A stretch of 64,000 bases of DNA from Desulfuromonas sp. KJ2020 (GTDB taxonomy: Bacteria; Desulfobacterota; Desulfuromonadia; Desulfuromonadales; SZUA-540), in NCBI RefSeq assembly GCF_024197615.1, contig NZ_JAKUKE010000001.1:456463-520462 (forward strand), in the 5' to 3' direction. Position 1 is the stretch's first letter. Every line of letters starts with the position of its first letter. Shown here one piece after another: positions 9,663-20,715 of the stretch. Made by a program: the position numbers and the translations under genes. Under the pieces are notes generated by a model, which searched no databases, was not told the DNA's origin, and was given only the letters and a program-made list of their open reading frames with translations.

Positions 9663-9772
9663 AAGTGACAGCCAGGCACCCCCGCGGCACACGGCTGAGG
9701 TCGTTGCCGCTGCTCCCTTCCGGGCCTGACGGGGTTGGCGACCGTCCGTTGCGCGGGACCCGGCTGTCACTT
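9663..9772 (-). ncRNA. ffs: Bacterial signal recognition particle RNA (4.5S type)
   Basis: On the minus strand the SRP apical hairpin core is readable: GTCAGGCCCGGAAGGGAGCA at about 9710-9732, the symmetric and asymmetric internal loops that bind Ffh and the GGAA tetraloop. The ends pair over 11 bp (AAGTGACAGCC at one end with GGCTGTCACTT at the other, plus strand 9663-9673 and 9762-9772), giving about 110 nt. It lies 68 bases upstream of dnaX on the same strand, a neighbourhood seen in many bacteria. Exact ends are inferred from the closing stem. Confidence 0.93.
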
Positions 9773-9822
9773 CTAACGGCAATTGGGAAAGAGAGGAATC
9801 CCTCAGGAAATTGCTTGATTTA

Positions 9823-10072
<250 letters not shown>

Positions 10073-10225
10073 GCGGAAAAGGAAGATTACACAAATGGCC
10101 CGGCCCTGTAAAGTATTTTTTCCCGGCCGAAAGGACAAAAAAACGCCAAAAGCTTATGATCCGGTTGCATTCGCTGTCGGCGATGCTACTGTCAAAGGGC
10201 AAAGACTTTTTCAGGAGTGTCTTTT

Positions 10226-10414
10226 ATGATGATTCGCGTCATCTACCAGGATGGTCGACAGGATGTCGTCAACAGCCGAGAACTGGACGACCTGATCGCC
10301 AGCGGAAAAATCCGTCAATTTCTGCGTCAATCCGGCTGGGTGATGCCCGGCTTCGACCCCATCCGTCGCATCACCCAGACCGCCCACCGCGAGGAAGCTC
10401 GGCGCTCACCCTGA
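10226..10414 (+). CDS. Small conserved hypothetical protein
   Basis: 62 residues from the ATG at 10226, which has AGGAG eight bases upstream (an in-frame GTG at 10217 overlaps that site). The protein begins MMIRVIYQDGRQDVVNSRELDDLIASGKIRQFLRQSGWV and then loses obvious structure. The pattern (beta hairpin, helix, GW motif) recalls short proteins I associate with Geobacter relatives, possibly response-like or GYF/TPR-neighbour modules, but I cannot assign a function. No signal peptide or membrane helix. It stands alone, followed by a bidirectional terminator shared with tatA. Confidence 0.7.
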   Translation: MMIRVIYQDGRQDVVNSRELDDLIASGKIRQFLRQSGWVMPGFDPIRRITQTAHREEARRSP

Positions 10415-10449
10415 AAGGGGCACTGCCACCCGGCTTTACTCCGCCAAAT

Positions 10450-10491
10450 ACAAAACATCCCGCCAGGCGCCGACCGGACGGGATGTTTTGT
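10450..10491. terminator. Bidirectional terminator between the small protein gene and tatA
   Basis: A 13-bp stem ACAAAACATCCCG/CGGGATGTTTTGT (10450-10462 with 10479-10491) separates two convergent genes; the A/T ends of the stem give a T-run in both directions. Confidence 0.8.
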
Positions 10492-10520
10492 GATGGATGA
10501 AAATAGAAAAATAGAGACGG

Positions 10521-10715
10521 TCAGTCTTCCTTCTTGTCGTCGGATATTTTTTTCTTCTCTTCTTCCTGCTCCCCATTCCCCTCTTTGATCCCCTGCTTGA
10601 AATTGCGCAGGCCTTTTCCCAAAGCACCGCCGACCTGCGGCAGCTTGCCGGCACCAAAAATAATGAGCACCAACACAAGAATGATGAGCAGTTCCTGGGT
10701 TCCAAGACCGAACAT
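10521..10715 (-). CDS. tatA: Sec-independent translocase subunit TatA
   Basis: 64 residues with the TatA layout: short periplasmic N-terminus (MFGLGTQ), one membrane helix (about 7-22), the [10 protein letters not shown] hinge, an amphipathic helix ([18 protein letters not shown]) and a charged acidic/basic tail. TatA forms the protein-conducting part of the twin-arginine system that exports folded, cofactor-bearing redox enzymes. TatB and TatC are not in this window. ATG start with GGAGAA upstream. Confidence 0.95.
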   Translation of the reverse strand: MFGLGTQELLIILVLVLIIFGAGKLPQVGGALGKGLRNFKQGIKEGNGEQEEEKKKISDDKKED

Positions 10716-10805
10716 GGCTTATGAATTCTCCTCTATGGCGTGGTTTCGAAAATCATACACCCCTTGCAGCCAAAGCTCAACAGCCATTTATCGCGCCATC
10801 CGCCA

Positions 10806-10836
10806 AGAAAAAGGGCCGGCATCGCTGCCGGCCCTT
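10806..10836 (-). terminator. Terminator of the DUF3373 porin gene
   Basis: An 11-bp stem AAGGGCCGGCA/TGCCGGCCCTT (10811-10821 with 10826-10836, loop TCGC) followed on the minus strand by a T-rich tail, about 25 bases past the porin stop. Confidence 0.85.
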
Positions 10837-10860
10837 CGAGGTGGTGCCTGCAAGTTCGTA

Positions 10861-12480
10861 TTAGAACTTGACGGTCAGAGAGGCATAGCCGTCCCAGGCC
10901 TTGTCCACAACGGGAAGCATGGAGAAAGCCGTGCCGTCGAGGACGCTGTCGACCTTCTGGGGAGCGCCGACGGGAGAGCCGCTGCCAGTGTACTCGTAGT
11001 CATAGTAGATACCGCCAACCTTGATGAACATGTTGGGGTTGATATCGAAGATGTAGTAAGCCTCACCGGCATGGCCGCGAGTGGCGAGCTTGCTGCCGGC
11101 GACGTCATCCTGGGCCTGAGTGAAGGGGGTCCAGTATTTGGAACCGAAGTTGTACTCCAAGCCGAACTTGCCAAGGGGAGCAGGAACCTGCACGCCGGCA
11201 TAGACACCGTAGCCGTCTTTGGCATCCGTATTGGTCACACCGACAATTTCCCCAGTCGTAGCACTAAATACAGCGTCGGAGGCCATACCACCGAACATTC
11301 CAGCCTTGCCATTGGGATCCAGACGAGTCCAACCCAAAGAGGCGAAGTACTTGACGTCATTCATTTCTTCGCGGGCATAGCCCAGACCGCCAAGGAACAT
11401 GTCACCCACTACGGTGGTAGGCTGATAACGCACGACAAAGTTCATATTAGGGAACATGGCGGTGTCAGCAGCGATATTTGTAGTGAAAAGATCGACAAAT
11501 TGAGAAGGGAAAGCGAATGTCCCTTTGAAACCATCCACGACATCAAGCGCGGCAAAAGCGGTCAACTGCAGGAAGTTAGTGCCGTCGTTCAGAATATCGA
11601 AATTGATACCACCCAGGTGGGTATCTTCGGTATTGAAATCATTGCGGGTGAAAAGCTCGCCATTACCATACTGGGACTCAAAACCCTGACCATAACAGAA
11701 ACGGATGGTCTGGCCTTCGATGCCGGTCAGCTCGCTCAGGTTATAACCGATGGTGACGCCATCAAAGTTAAAGTTCACCAGGTGCCCGGAAGGGGTACCG
11801 CCACGCAACTCGTTTTCACGATACTGGGTGGGAGGACCATAAGTCGAAGGACGACGACCGATGGAGAGGTAGAAGTTCGAACCACCGATGTGGCTCCAGT
11901 CGAAATAGGCGCGCTCAACAAACAGGCTGTCACTAGTGGTATTGCCACTATGTGTGCCATCCATAGTGAAAGAATCCCAGGAGTCAAACACCTTGACGCC
12001 CGTGGAATCGCCCCAGTTCTTATACATGCTAAGACGGCCGGAGAAATTAACATTATCATACACCTTGGCCTTCATATTGAGGCGCAGCCGGGTAGTGTAG
12101 AGGATGTCGTTATCGAGATCCCCTTTTTCCGGCGCTACAGCCGGCATCATACCTGGGATAACAGGGTTACCGGTGAGCATAGATACAGGGACTACCACCG
12201 GCGGCATGCCAGGAACTCCGGTCATATCGACCATCATACCAGGGCTCCAGGCCACATCGCTGTAATGCAGGGTGTCAGCCTTGGCACGCAGGTCGCCGGA
12301 AAACTCGATGCGGTCAAGAGCGGTGTGCTTCTCGGTCTTGTCGACGCGGCCGGAGAGGTAGTCGACTTCGTCGGTCAGTTCTTCGATCTTCTTCTGCAGT
12401 TCCTCGATGCTGGTAGCTGCCAGAGCGGTGGCAGGCGCTACGAGCAGGGCGGCCAGCAGAATGGCCATCAGTTTACGCAT
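10861..12480 (-). CDS. DUF3373 family outer-membrane beta-barrel (porin-like) protein
   Basis: 539 residues. A Sec signal peptide ends at ALAATS (about 22), followed by a short coiled coil (SIEELQKKIEELTDEVDYLSG, 23-45) typical of porins with a periplasmic trimerisation helix. The rest is alternating beta strands with many aromatic and glycine residues, and it ends in the barrel-closing TVKF. The beginning (TEKHTALDRIEFSGDLRAKADTLHY) matches the DUF3373 proteins abundant in Geobacter relatives. Substrate unknown. AAGGAGG lies seven bases before the ATG. Upstream on the same strand is a small cytochrome, separated by a terminator, so the two may be separately controlled. Confidence 0.88.
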   Translation of the reverse strand: MRKLMAILLAALLVAPATALAATSIEELQKKIEELTDEVDYLSGRVDKTEKHTALDRIEFSGDLRAKADTLHYSDVAWSPGMMVDMTGVPGMPPVVVPVSMLTGNPVIPGMMPAVAPEKGDLDNDILYTTRLRLNMKAKVYDNVNFSGRLSMYKNWGDSTGVKVFDSWDSFTMDGTHSGNTTSDSLFVERAYFDWSHIGGSNFYLSIGRRPSTYGPPTQYRENELRGGTPSGHLVNFNFDGVTIGYNLSELTGIEGQTIRFCYGQGFESQYGNGELFTRNDFNTEDTHLGGINFDILNDGTNFLQLTAFAALDVVDGFKGTFAFPSQFVDLFTTNIAADTAMFPNMNFVVRYQPTTVVGDMFLGGLGYAREEMNDVKYFASLGWTRLDPNGKAGMFGGMASDAVFSATTGEIVGVTNTDAKDGYGVYAGVQVPAPLGKFGLEYNFGSKYWTPFTQAQDDVAGSKLATRGHAGEAYYIFDINPNMFIKVGGIYYDYEYTGSGSPVGAPQKVDSVLDGTAFSMLPVVDKAWDGYASLTVKF

Positions 12481-12529
12481 TTTGTGCCTCCTTGGTTGAT
12501 AGAATCAACGTGGTTTGTGGTACCGGGCA

Positions 12530-12563
12530 AAAACAATCCCTGCCCGCATAAACGGGCAGGGAT
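12530..12563 (-). terminator. Terminator of the monoheme cytochrome gene
   Basis: An 11-bp stem ATCCCTGCCCG/CGGGCAGGGAT (12536-12546 with 12553-12563) followed on the minus strand by TTGTTTTTG; it lies just past the cytochrome stop and before the porin start, so porin transcription needs its own promoter or read-through. Confidence 0.8.
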
Positions 12564-12570
12564 ATCTTAA

Positions 12571-12897
12571 TTAACCGCAGGTCTGGGGCTGGGGGCCGTC
12601 AGCAGCGTGGTCATAGAGGAACTGCTGGATGTCGAGCAGATCCTTTTCGCTGATGCCCTCGAATGCTTCGGGCTTGGCAGCATGCTTGTCACGCTCGAAG
12701 AAACGGTCCCACTGGGCCATGGTCTTGCTCAGAGGGGTCAGGTTGCCGCCCTCAGCGCCTTCAGTATGGCAGGATTTGCAGTTTTTCTTGTACAGATACT
12801 TGCCTTTTTTGGGATTGCCGCCGGTTACCGCAAAGGCCGAGGTAGCCATGAAGCCGACCAGAGCCAAAGCAGCCGCTGCTTTCATCACCTTTTTCAT
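12571..12897 (-). CDS. Periplasmic monoheme c-type cytochrome
   Basis: 108 residues from the ATG at 12897 (MKKVMKAAAALALVGFMATSAFA, a clean Sec signal peptide); GGAGG lies about ten bases upstream. The mature protein has one heme site CKSCH and a downstream Met-containing region (LTPLSKTMAQW) that could supply the axial ligand, then FEGISEKDLLDIQQFLYDHAAD, the usual C-terminal helix of class I cytochromes. The C-terminal Cys is unusual for the class. Likely a small periplasmic electron carrier; partner unknown. Confidence 0.9.
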   Translation of the reverse strand: MKKVMKAAAALALVGFMATSAFAVTGGNPKKGKYLYKKNCKSCHTEGAEGGNLTPLSKTMAQWDRFFERDKHAAKPEAFEGISEKDLLDIQQFLYDHAADGPQPQTCG

Positions 12898-13421
12898 ACC
12901 TAATCTTCCTCCCATTGCTTCTTGTTGTGACGCCCGCGCACCATACACAGCCGCCAATTGTCAAAACGGGTTCTTGTTATCACCGGGCCGGTAAAGAATC
13001 AAGCAAAAATTCCCTACATATAGATACCGGAATATAACAATCAAATAAAATCTATATATAAATGACCCAAGATATGCGAACCGATATATGGCGAATACAC
13101 GCTTCATGCCAACCAGAATGACAACGTCTGGAGTTGTGTATTTTCAAGAACTAGCCTTTCCTTTAATCTTTTGGCGTCATGGGCTCTTTACGCGATATGG
13201 CAAATCTGGCCGCGAAAACACCGGCCATAACACGGCATACCTCCCCGCGCCCTGAGCACCCTTGAGGCACCACCAAAAATGCCCCTTTTTCCCGCCAGTT
13301 GCCTTTTTCTTCGGCCGGCTTTCGCCTTGACATCAACCGGCAGTGTTGCTAACGTACGCTTTTGTTTGGCTGGTTTCCTCTGTAGCCTTAGGCATTTTTC
13401 CGAATATTCAGGTTCTGGCCT
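12898..13421. other. 524-bp divergent intergenic region between the cytochrome and serA
   Basis: No gene is evident. The first half (about 12980-13080) is strikingly AT-rich compared with the surroundings and includes several TATA-like runs, so it is a likely promoter region for the cytochrome. The second half is GC-rich until a TTGACA box at 13327. Short frames here have no ribosome binding site. I see no recognisable RNA element or repeat. Confidence 0.5.
13327..13355 (+). promoter_or_regulatory. Possible sigma-70 promoter of serA
   Basis: A perfect -35 hexamer TTGACA (13327-13332) is followed after 17 bases by TAACGT (13350-13355), a weak -10. It lies 67 bases before serA. Proposed from sequence only. 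Confidence 0.4.
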
Positions 13422-15005
13422 ATGAAAGTGCTTGTTTCCGACAATTTCTCCCCTGCCGGCCTGGAGGTCTTTAAACAAGCCGAAGGCATTGAACTCTGCT
13501 ACCATCCCGGACTCTCCCCCGAAGATCTTCTTAAAGAAGTGGCCGACGCTGACGCTCTGGTCGTGCGCGGCGGCACCCAGGTAACCGAAGAGGTGCTGCG
13601 GGCCGCCACCCGCCTCAAAGTGGTTGGCCGGGCTGGCATCGGCATTGAAAATATGGATCTGGCCGCCGCCAATCGCAAGGGCGTAGTGGTTATGAACACC
13701 CCCTTTGGCAGTACGACCACAACGGCGGAACACACCATTGCCATGCTGATGGCCCTCGCCCGGCAGATTCCCTTGGCGAGCCAGTCGACCAAATCCGGTC
13801 ACTGGGAGAAGGATCGTTTCACGGGCGTGGAGATCGCCGGCAAGACGCTGGGCGTCATTGGTGGGGGCAAGATTGGTCGACTGGTCATCGAGACCGCCCT
13901 TTGTCTCAAGATGCGCGTGCTGCTTTACGACCCCTACCTGTCCGGCGAAATGGCGCGTCAACTGATGGCTGAGCAGGTGGACCTCGATGATCTGCTGCAG
14001 CGCTCGGACTTCATCACGCTCCACGTTCCGTTAAATAGCGAGACTGTCAATATCCTCGATGAGGAGTCCTTACAAAGAGTCAAGCCCGGCTGCCGCATCA
14101 TCAACTGTGCCATCGGCGGCCTCATTGATGAGGACGCCTTAGCTAGAGGCATAACGAGCGGCCGTATCGCCGGCGCTGCTCTCGATGTTTTCAGCAAGGA
14201 GCCTCCCCATAAAGACAATCCCCTGCTCTCTCTTCCCCAGGTTATCTGCACACCACATCTGCGGGCGGCGACAACGGATGCGCAGATCAATGTCACAGTT
14301 CAGGTAGCGCGACAGATCGTCGATTTCCTCCTGCGGGGCAACATCGTCAATGCTATTAATGTGCCGTCCATCAGCGCCGAACTGCTGGCGGTCATGAAGC
14401 CCTATATCGACCTGGCCGGGCGGCTCGGCTCCTTTCAGGCGCAACTTTGCGCCCGCGGCCTGGAGAAGCTCACCATCGAATATGCCGGCAGCGTCACTGA
14501 CTTTCCCACGGAGCCTCTGACTCTCTCCCTGCTCAAGGGCCTGCTGACCCCCATGATCGGCTCCATGGTCAACTATGTGAACGCTCCGCACCTGGCTGAA
14601 GAACGGGGAATCAAAGTGTTGGAGACTCGCAGCAAAGCCTCTGAGGGGTTCGCCAACATGATCCGCCTGACGGTACATTGCGCTGACGGGGTACGTTCCG
14701 TCTGCGGTGCCCTTTTCGGCGAGGAGGATTACCGCATTGTCCGAGTGGACGACTACCCGGTAGAAGCCGTCCCCGACGGGCACCTCCTCGTCCTGCACAA
14801 CGATGATCGTCCTGGCGTGATTGGCTTTATTGGCTACACCCTGGCCGAAGCCGGCATCAACGTGGCCATGATGAACCTTTCCCGTCGCAAGATCAAAGGA
14901 AGGGCCATTTCGCTGATCAATGTCGACAGCGAAATACCGGAAGCGGTGCTGACCAACATGCGCAACAACGCCCATATCCTTTCGGCGGTGCAGGTCAGGC
15001 TCTGA
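13422..15005 (+). CDS. serA: D-3-phosphoglycerate dehydrogenase
   Basis: 527 residues, the long (type I) form. Order: substrate/NAD domains (1-310) with VVGRAGIGIENMD, the Rossmann motif LGVIGGGKIGRLV, Arg of INCAIGGLIDE, Glu of SKEPP and His of TPHLRA; an allosteric substrate-binding insert (about 315-450); and a C-terminal ACT domain (HLLVLHNDDRPGVIGFIG). It oxidises 3-phosphoglycerate in serine synthesis and is usually serine-inhibited through the ACT domain. One oddity: the family motif usually reads CARGG(I/L)(I/V)DE, and here it is CAIGGLIDE, so the usual Arg has become Ile; the neighbouring glycines are kept. hisZ follows on the same strand. Confidence 0.95.
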   Translation: MKVLVSDNFSPAGLEVFKQAEGIELCYHPGLSPEDLLKEVADADALVVRGGTQVTEEVLRAATRLKVVGRAGIGIENMDLAAANRKGVVVMNTPFGSTTTTAEHTIAMLMALARQIPLASQSTKSGHWEKDRFTGVEIAGKTLGVIGGGKIGRLVIETALCLKMRVLLYDPYLSGEMARQLMAEQVDLDDLLQRSDFITLHVPLNSETVNILDEESLQRVKPGCRIINCAIGGLIDEDALARGITSGRIAGAALDVFSKEPPHKDNPLLSLPQVICTPHLRAATTDAQINVTVQVARQIVDFLLRGNIVNAINVPSISAELLAVMKPYIDLAGRLGSFQAQLCARGLEKLTIEYAGSVTDFPTEPLTLSLLKGLLTPMIGSMVNYVNAPHLAEERGIKVLETRSKASEGFANMIRLTVHCADGVRSVCGALFGEEDYRIVRVDDYPVEAVPDGHLLVLHNDDRPGVIGFIGYTLAEAGINVAMMNLSRRKIKGRAISLINVDSEIPEAVLTNMRNNAHILSAVQVRL

Positions 15006-15078
15006 CCAGGCGCCGCCGAAGGAGACCGACCGCCCAGACGGTCGATACGAACACAAGACTTTGCAACGGATATCAACC

Positions 15079-17683
<2,605 letters not shown>

Positions 17684-17717
17684 GACACAGAGCTGAAGAT
17701 TTTTTTTGAAAAAGGGG

Positions 17718-17746
17718 TTGACTTCCCCAAAGGGTTCCAGTATAAA
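17718..17746 (+). promoter_or_regulatory. Strong sigma-70 promoter of the tRNA-Lys/tRNA-Glu operon
   Basis: TTGACT (17718-17723), a 17-base spacer and TATAAA (17741-17746), 16 bases before tRNA-Lys. It is close to consensus in both boxes and in spacing, as expected for a stable RNA operon. Confidence 0.85.
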
Positions 17747-17762
17747 GTCATTCCTGTTGCAC

Positions 17763-17838
17763 GAGCCGCTAGCTCAGATGGTAGAGCATCTGACTTTTAA
17801 TCAGATGGTCGTTGGTTCGATCCCAACGCGGCTCACCA
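17763..17838 (+). tRNA. tRNA-Lys (TTT)
   Basis: 76-nt cloverleaf GAGCCGC...GCGGCTC-A-CCA with D-loop AGCTCAGATGG, anticodon loop CTTTTAA (TTT) and T-loop GGTTCGATCCC. CCA is encoded. Confidence 0.97.
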
Positions 17839-17890
17839 AGTCAAACCGTACACAGCGGGGTCATTTCCCGCGGGGTACTTGAAAGTTCAA

Positions 17891-17968
17891 GTCCCTATCG
17901 TCTAGCCTGGCCCAGGACACCGCCCTTTCACGGCGGCGACGGGGGTTCGAATCCCCCTGGGGACGCCA
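17891..17968 (+). tRNA. tRNA-Glu (TTC)
   Basis: 78-nt cloverleaf GTCCCTA...TGGGGAC-G-CCA with anticodon loop CTTTCAC (TTC) and T-loop GGTTCGAATCC; CCA encoded. It is 52 bases after tRNA-Lys and ends in a strong terminator, so the two form one transcript. Confidence 0.97.
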
Positions 17969-17973
17969 AAAAG

Positions 17974-18020
17974 AAAACGCCCCTTCCGATGCAGAGTCGG
18001 AAGGGGCGTTTTTCTTTTTT
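17974..18020. terminator. Strong terminator after tRNA-Glu, also facing the ankyrin gene
   Basis: A 16-bp stem starting AAAACGCCCC (17974-17989 with 17997-18012, 7-nt loop) with a T-rich tail (TTTTTCTTTTTT) on the plus strand; the reverse complement also ends in a T-rich run, so it can end the convergent minus-strand gene. Confidence 0.92.
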
Positions 18021-18052
18021 GTGGTGCTTATTTCACACAAAGCCGACCGGTA

Positions 18053-19459
18053 TCATTCCACCTGCACACCCTTGCCCCCAGGTGTTGGTGGCAACCCGCA
18101 GTAGACCGTGGCAGGGGTGCGGCATTCGCTCTTGAATTCGAGTTCTGTGCATACACAGGCATCATAAGCGACTCCCGCGCCAAGGGTCAGTCTCCCGTCC
18201 ACCCATTCCTCACACTCGTGGGAGACGGAAATGTGCTGCCTGCTGCGCTCGCAGGCGGTCTCGTTGTTGTAGCCTTTGCCAAAACCGGTCACCCTCTTAG
18301 TGTACTGATACGGCCCGTCATAGGTGGTAGGCTGGCAGTGAGGCGAATTGTCGCAGGAGCTGTCGATGCGCTTCTGTAGCCCAGGCGACCCAGCTTTTTC
18401 GGGGGCAGGATTCAGTCTGTCGGCGGAAACTGAAACAGGCGGGAGTTGCCGCTGTTGAGCAAGTTGGTACTGGTTCGAAGCCTCTTTCAGCAGGGCCACT
18501 CCGGAGGCTGCCCAGCTGTTGGAGTCATCTACGACCTCCTGCGCCTGCTGACGGGCGCTCTGGGCCAACCGGGCCTTCTTCTCTTCGGCCTCCGCAGCTC
18601 TGTGCGTCGCAAGGTGCTGGTTGCGGCGCTCAAGCTCAGCCTTGAAGTTTCTAATCTGCCGTTCGTTCATCTTCTGGAGCGCAATGTACTCCTCGATGAC
18701 GAAGTTGGCCATCTGCGGCTTCCCCTGTTCTTCGGCGTAACTGGGAAGGGTGTAAAGCCCATCCATGTCGAAGGGGTCGGCCCCAGACTTTAGAAGCAGC
18801 GACAAAATCTCCTGATCCGTCTCGTCGCCGTCGCGACCCTTCAAAACGGCATACTCCAAGGGGGAGTACGCCACCGGCATGGGACCCAACTTGGCCAGGT
18901 AGAAAGGATTCGATCCGGGCGGGTCCTCGCAGCGCTTGGAACGCAGGGTCGCGCCGTTTTTCAGCAGGACTTCCACCGACTTCGGGAAATGTCGTCGGAT
19001 AGCCGTATTGAGCGGGGGGCCAGGGCTGTTGCGACTGCACAGATTCGGATTGGCGTCATATTCGAGGAGAAGGGCCAGTGATGCGGCCGCCTCCTCGTCC
19101 GACTTGGCCCGGATCACCACATTCTGGATGAGGTAGTTGGTTTTGTCGGCCGAATCCCCAACTCCGATCATCGGCTTCAGATCCGGCAGCGCTCCCCGCT
19201 CCAACAGGTAGCGGGCCACCTCCATGTCTTTGGTGTAGAAGGCGCAGTCCAGAGGGGAGTAGCAGGGCAGGACCTTGCCGTAAGGATGGTTCATCTCCCA
19301 CTGGAAGTCATCTTCATCGTAGGTCGCGATCGCCTGATCGAGAAGTTCGATCTTCTTGCTGCTCGGCTGCTGCCGTTCGAAGTAGACGATACTTGTCAGG
19401 TTGGGACCGCAGGCGGTTAAAAGCGGGATACACATTGCCAGAAAAAAGAGAAATTTCAT
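18053..19459 (-). CDS. Ankyrin-repeat lipoprotein with a cysteine-rich C-terminus
   Basis: 468 residues from the ATG at 19459, with GGGAGG eight bases upstream. A lipoprotein signal ends at LLTAC (Cys17). Ankyrin-like units are visible at about 70-245 (YSPLDCAFYTKDMEVARYLL; LNTAIRRHFPKSVEVLLKNGA; YSPLEYAVLKG...EILSLLLKSGADP). A coiled coil rich in E, R, Q and A follows (about 250-320), then a polar linker and a C-terminal domain of about 90 residues with nine or so cysteines. Probably a periplasmic protein-interaction protein; specific role unknown. It is isolated between a tRNA operon and rnhA, which suggests an accessory gene. Confidence 0.8.
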   Translation of the reverse strand: MKFLFFLAMCIPLLTACGPNLTSIVYFERQQPSSKKIELLDQAIATYDEDDFQWEMNHPYGKVLPCYSPLDCAFYTKDMEVARYLLERGALPDLKPMIGVGDSADKTNYLIQNVVIRAKSDEEAAASLALLLEYDANPNLCSRNSPGPPLNTAIRRHFPKSVEVLLKNGATLRSKRCEDPPGSNPFYLAKLGPMPVAYSPLEYAVLKGRDGDETDQEILSLLLKSGADPFDMDGLYTLPSYAEEQGKPQMANFVIEEYIALQKMNERQIRNFKAELERRNQHLATHRAAEAEEKKARLAQSARQQAQEVVDDSNSWAASGVALLKEASNQYQLAQQRQLPPVSVSADRLNPAPEKAGSPGLQKRIDSSCDNSPHCQPTTYDGPYQYTKRVTGFGKGYNNETACERSRQHISVSHECEEWVDGRLTLGAGVAYDACVCTELEFKSECRTPATVYCGLPPTPGGKGVQVE

Positions 19460-19654
19460 GCTACAGCCTCCCAAGAAATTTAGGGCAGAGCATAACATAC
19501 ATCAATGGCGCCATGCGCCATCAAATACCCCACCTGCAGCCCGCCACTTATTTCTATCCTTTCCCGGGTCGTGCTAAAAAAGGAAGTCCTTAAAAATATT
19601 GGGGTAGTAAACAGAATTGAAGTGCGTAATAATGTTTTCCTTTTGAGGAATCCC

Positions 19655-20113
19655 ATGACAGCATCCAAGAAAACTGTTGAGATCTTCAGCGACGGGGCCT
19701 GTTCCGGCAACCCCGGTCCCGGAGGTTGGGGCACCCTTCTGCGCTATGCCGGGCAGGAGAAGGAGCTGTCCGGCTTCGACCCGCAGACGACCAACAACCG
19801 CATGGAGATGATGGCCGCTATCGCCGGTCTTGAAGCGCTCAAACGCCCCTGCCAGGTTCACCTGACCACCGACTCCCAATACCTTTACAAAGGCATGACC
19901 GAGTGGATTCAGGGCTGGATTCGCAAAGGCTGGAAAAACTCCAAGAAAGAAGAGGTGCTTAACCGCGACCTCTGGGAGCGTCTGCTGGCTGCCGTGAACG
20001 GGCATCAGGTCACCTGGGCCTGGGTGCGCGGACACGCCGGTCACCCCGAAAATGAACGCTGCGACGAACTGGCCCGCACCGCCATTGTTGAAGGTCTTGC
20101 CCGCCGGGGTTAA
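19655..20113 (+). CDS. rnhA: Ribonuclease HI
   Basis: 152 residues from the ATG at 19655 (GAGGA five bases upstream); the frame is open for 50 codons further upstream but that part is not RNase H-like. All four catalytic acids are present: Asp13 ([13 protein letters not shown]), Glu51 (NNRMEMMAA), Asp73 (TTDSQY) and Asp137 (ERCDELA), plus the basic handle region [13 protein letters not shown] and the His of VRGHAGH. It removes RNA from RNA/DNA hybrids. Confidence 0.97.
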   Translation: MTASKKTVEIFSDGACSGNPGPGGWGTLLRYAGQEKELSGFDPQTTNNRMEMMAAIAGLEALKRPCQVHLTTDSQYLYKGMTEWIQGWIRKGWKNSKKEEVLNRDLWERLLAAVNGHQVTWAWVRGHAGHPENERCDELARTAIVEGLARRG

Positions 20114-20123
20114 TATCCCCCAT

Positions 20124-20151
20124 TAGACAATTTCCTACTTTGTGTTATTGT
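20124..20151 (+). promoter_or_regulatory. Possible promoter of the nuo operon
   Basis: TAGACA (20124-20129), a 16-base spacer and TATTGT (20146-20151), about 118 bases before nuoA in the only sizeable gap upstream of the operon. The rest of the gap (to 20268) shows no clear hairpin. Confidence 0.45.
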
Positions 20152-20268
20152 TCCAAGTGGCTGTCTATTCGGTTGCTTACAGCCGCATCAGCACCGATCC
20201 TGATAGCCGTTTCACTGGGCAACCTTCGGCTTCCCGTACCTTAAGAACTCGACCAAGCGGATCCTATC

Positions 20269-20715
20269 ATGCCCTCACCTTCCGCCCATACCCCTGCCTT
20301 GCCGGCGGGTGGAGAACTCGCGCCTTCTTTCGAGGCCCTGCTGTCGCTGGGGCTGTATGCCGCCATCGCTCTTTTTCTCGTTGGCATCCTGCTCCTGCTG
20401 GCCTGGACCCTGGGCCATAAAACCCGCCACCCCATCAAGCAGGAATCCTACGAATCGGGCATCGCCCCGACCGGCAGTGCCCGTCTGGGCGAACCCGTGC
20501 CCTTTTATCTCGTCGCTATCTTCTTCATCGTTTTTGATGTGGAGATCATCTTCGTCGTCTCCTGGGCGGTGGCCTACGACCTGCTGGGGTGGGCCGGATT
20601 CTTCCAGATCACCTTTTTTATTGCCATGCTCTTTGTCGGCCTGCTGTACCTATGGAAAGCCGGCGGGCTCGAATGGGGCCCCAGCGCCATGCGTCGCCAA
20701 GGGGGGGAACCGTGA
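20269..20715 (+). CDS. nuoA: NADH-quinone oxidoreductase subunit A
   Basis: 148 residues with three membrane helices (about 25-48, 80-105 and 110-130) and the NuoA signatures YESG(I) and [20 protein letters not shown]. It sits at the junction of the peripheral and membrane arms of complex I and its loop lines the quinone-channel region. First gene of a 12-gene operon; its TGA overlaps the GTG start of nuoBCD by four bases. The N-terminus before the first helix (about 24 residues, Pro/Ala/Ser-rich) is longer than usual. Confidence 0.96.
   Translation: MPSPSAHTPALPAGGELAPSFEALLSLGLYAAIALFLVGILLLLAWTLGHKTRHPIKQESYESGIAPTGSARLGEPVPFYLVAIFFIVFDVEIIFVVSWAVAYDLLGWAGFFQITFFIAMLFVGLLYLWKAGGLEWGPSAMRRQGGEP

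Noticed and set aside
10534-12570. 678-codon plus-strand frame opposite tatA and the DUF3373 porin
   Set aside because: Antisense to genes with a signal peptide, barrel ending and a strong ribosome site; it spans two unrelated genes and their terminators.
20589-20711. Longer N-terminus for NuoBCD
   Set aside because: The 41 extra codons lie inside nuoA and do not look like NuoB; the GTG at 20712 overlaps the nuoA stop as at other junctions.
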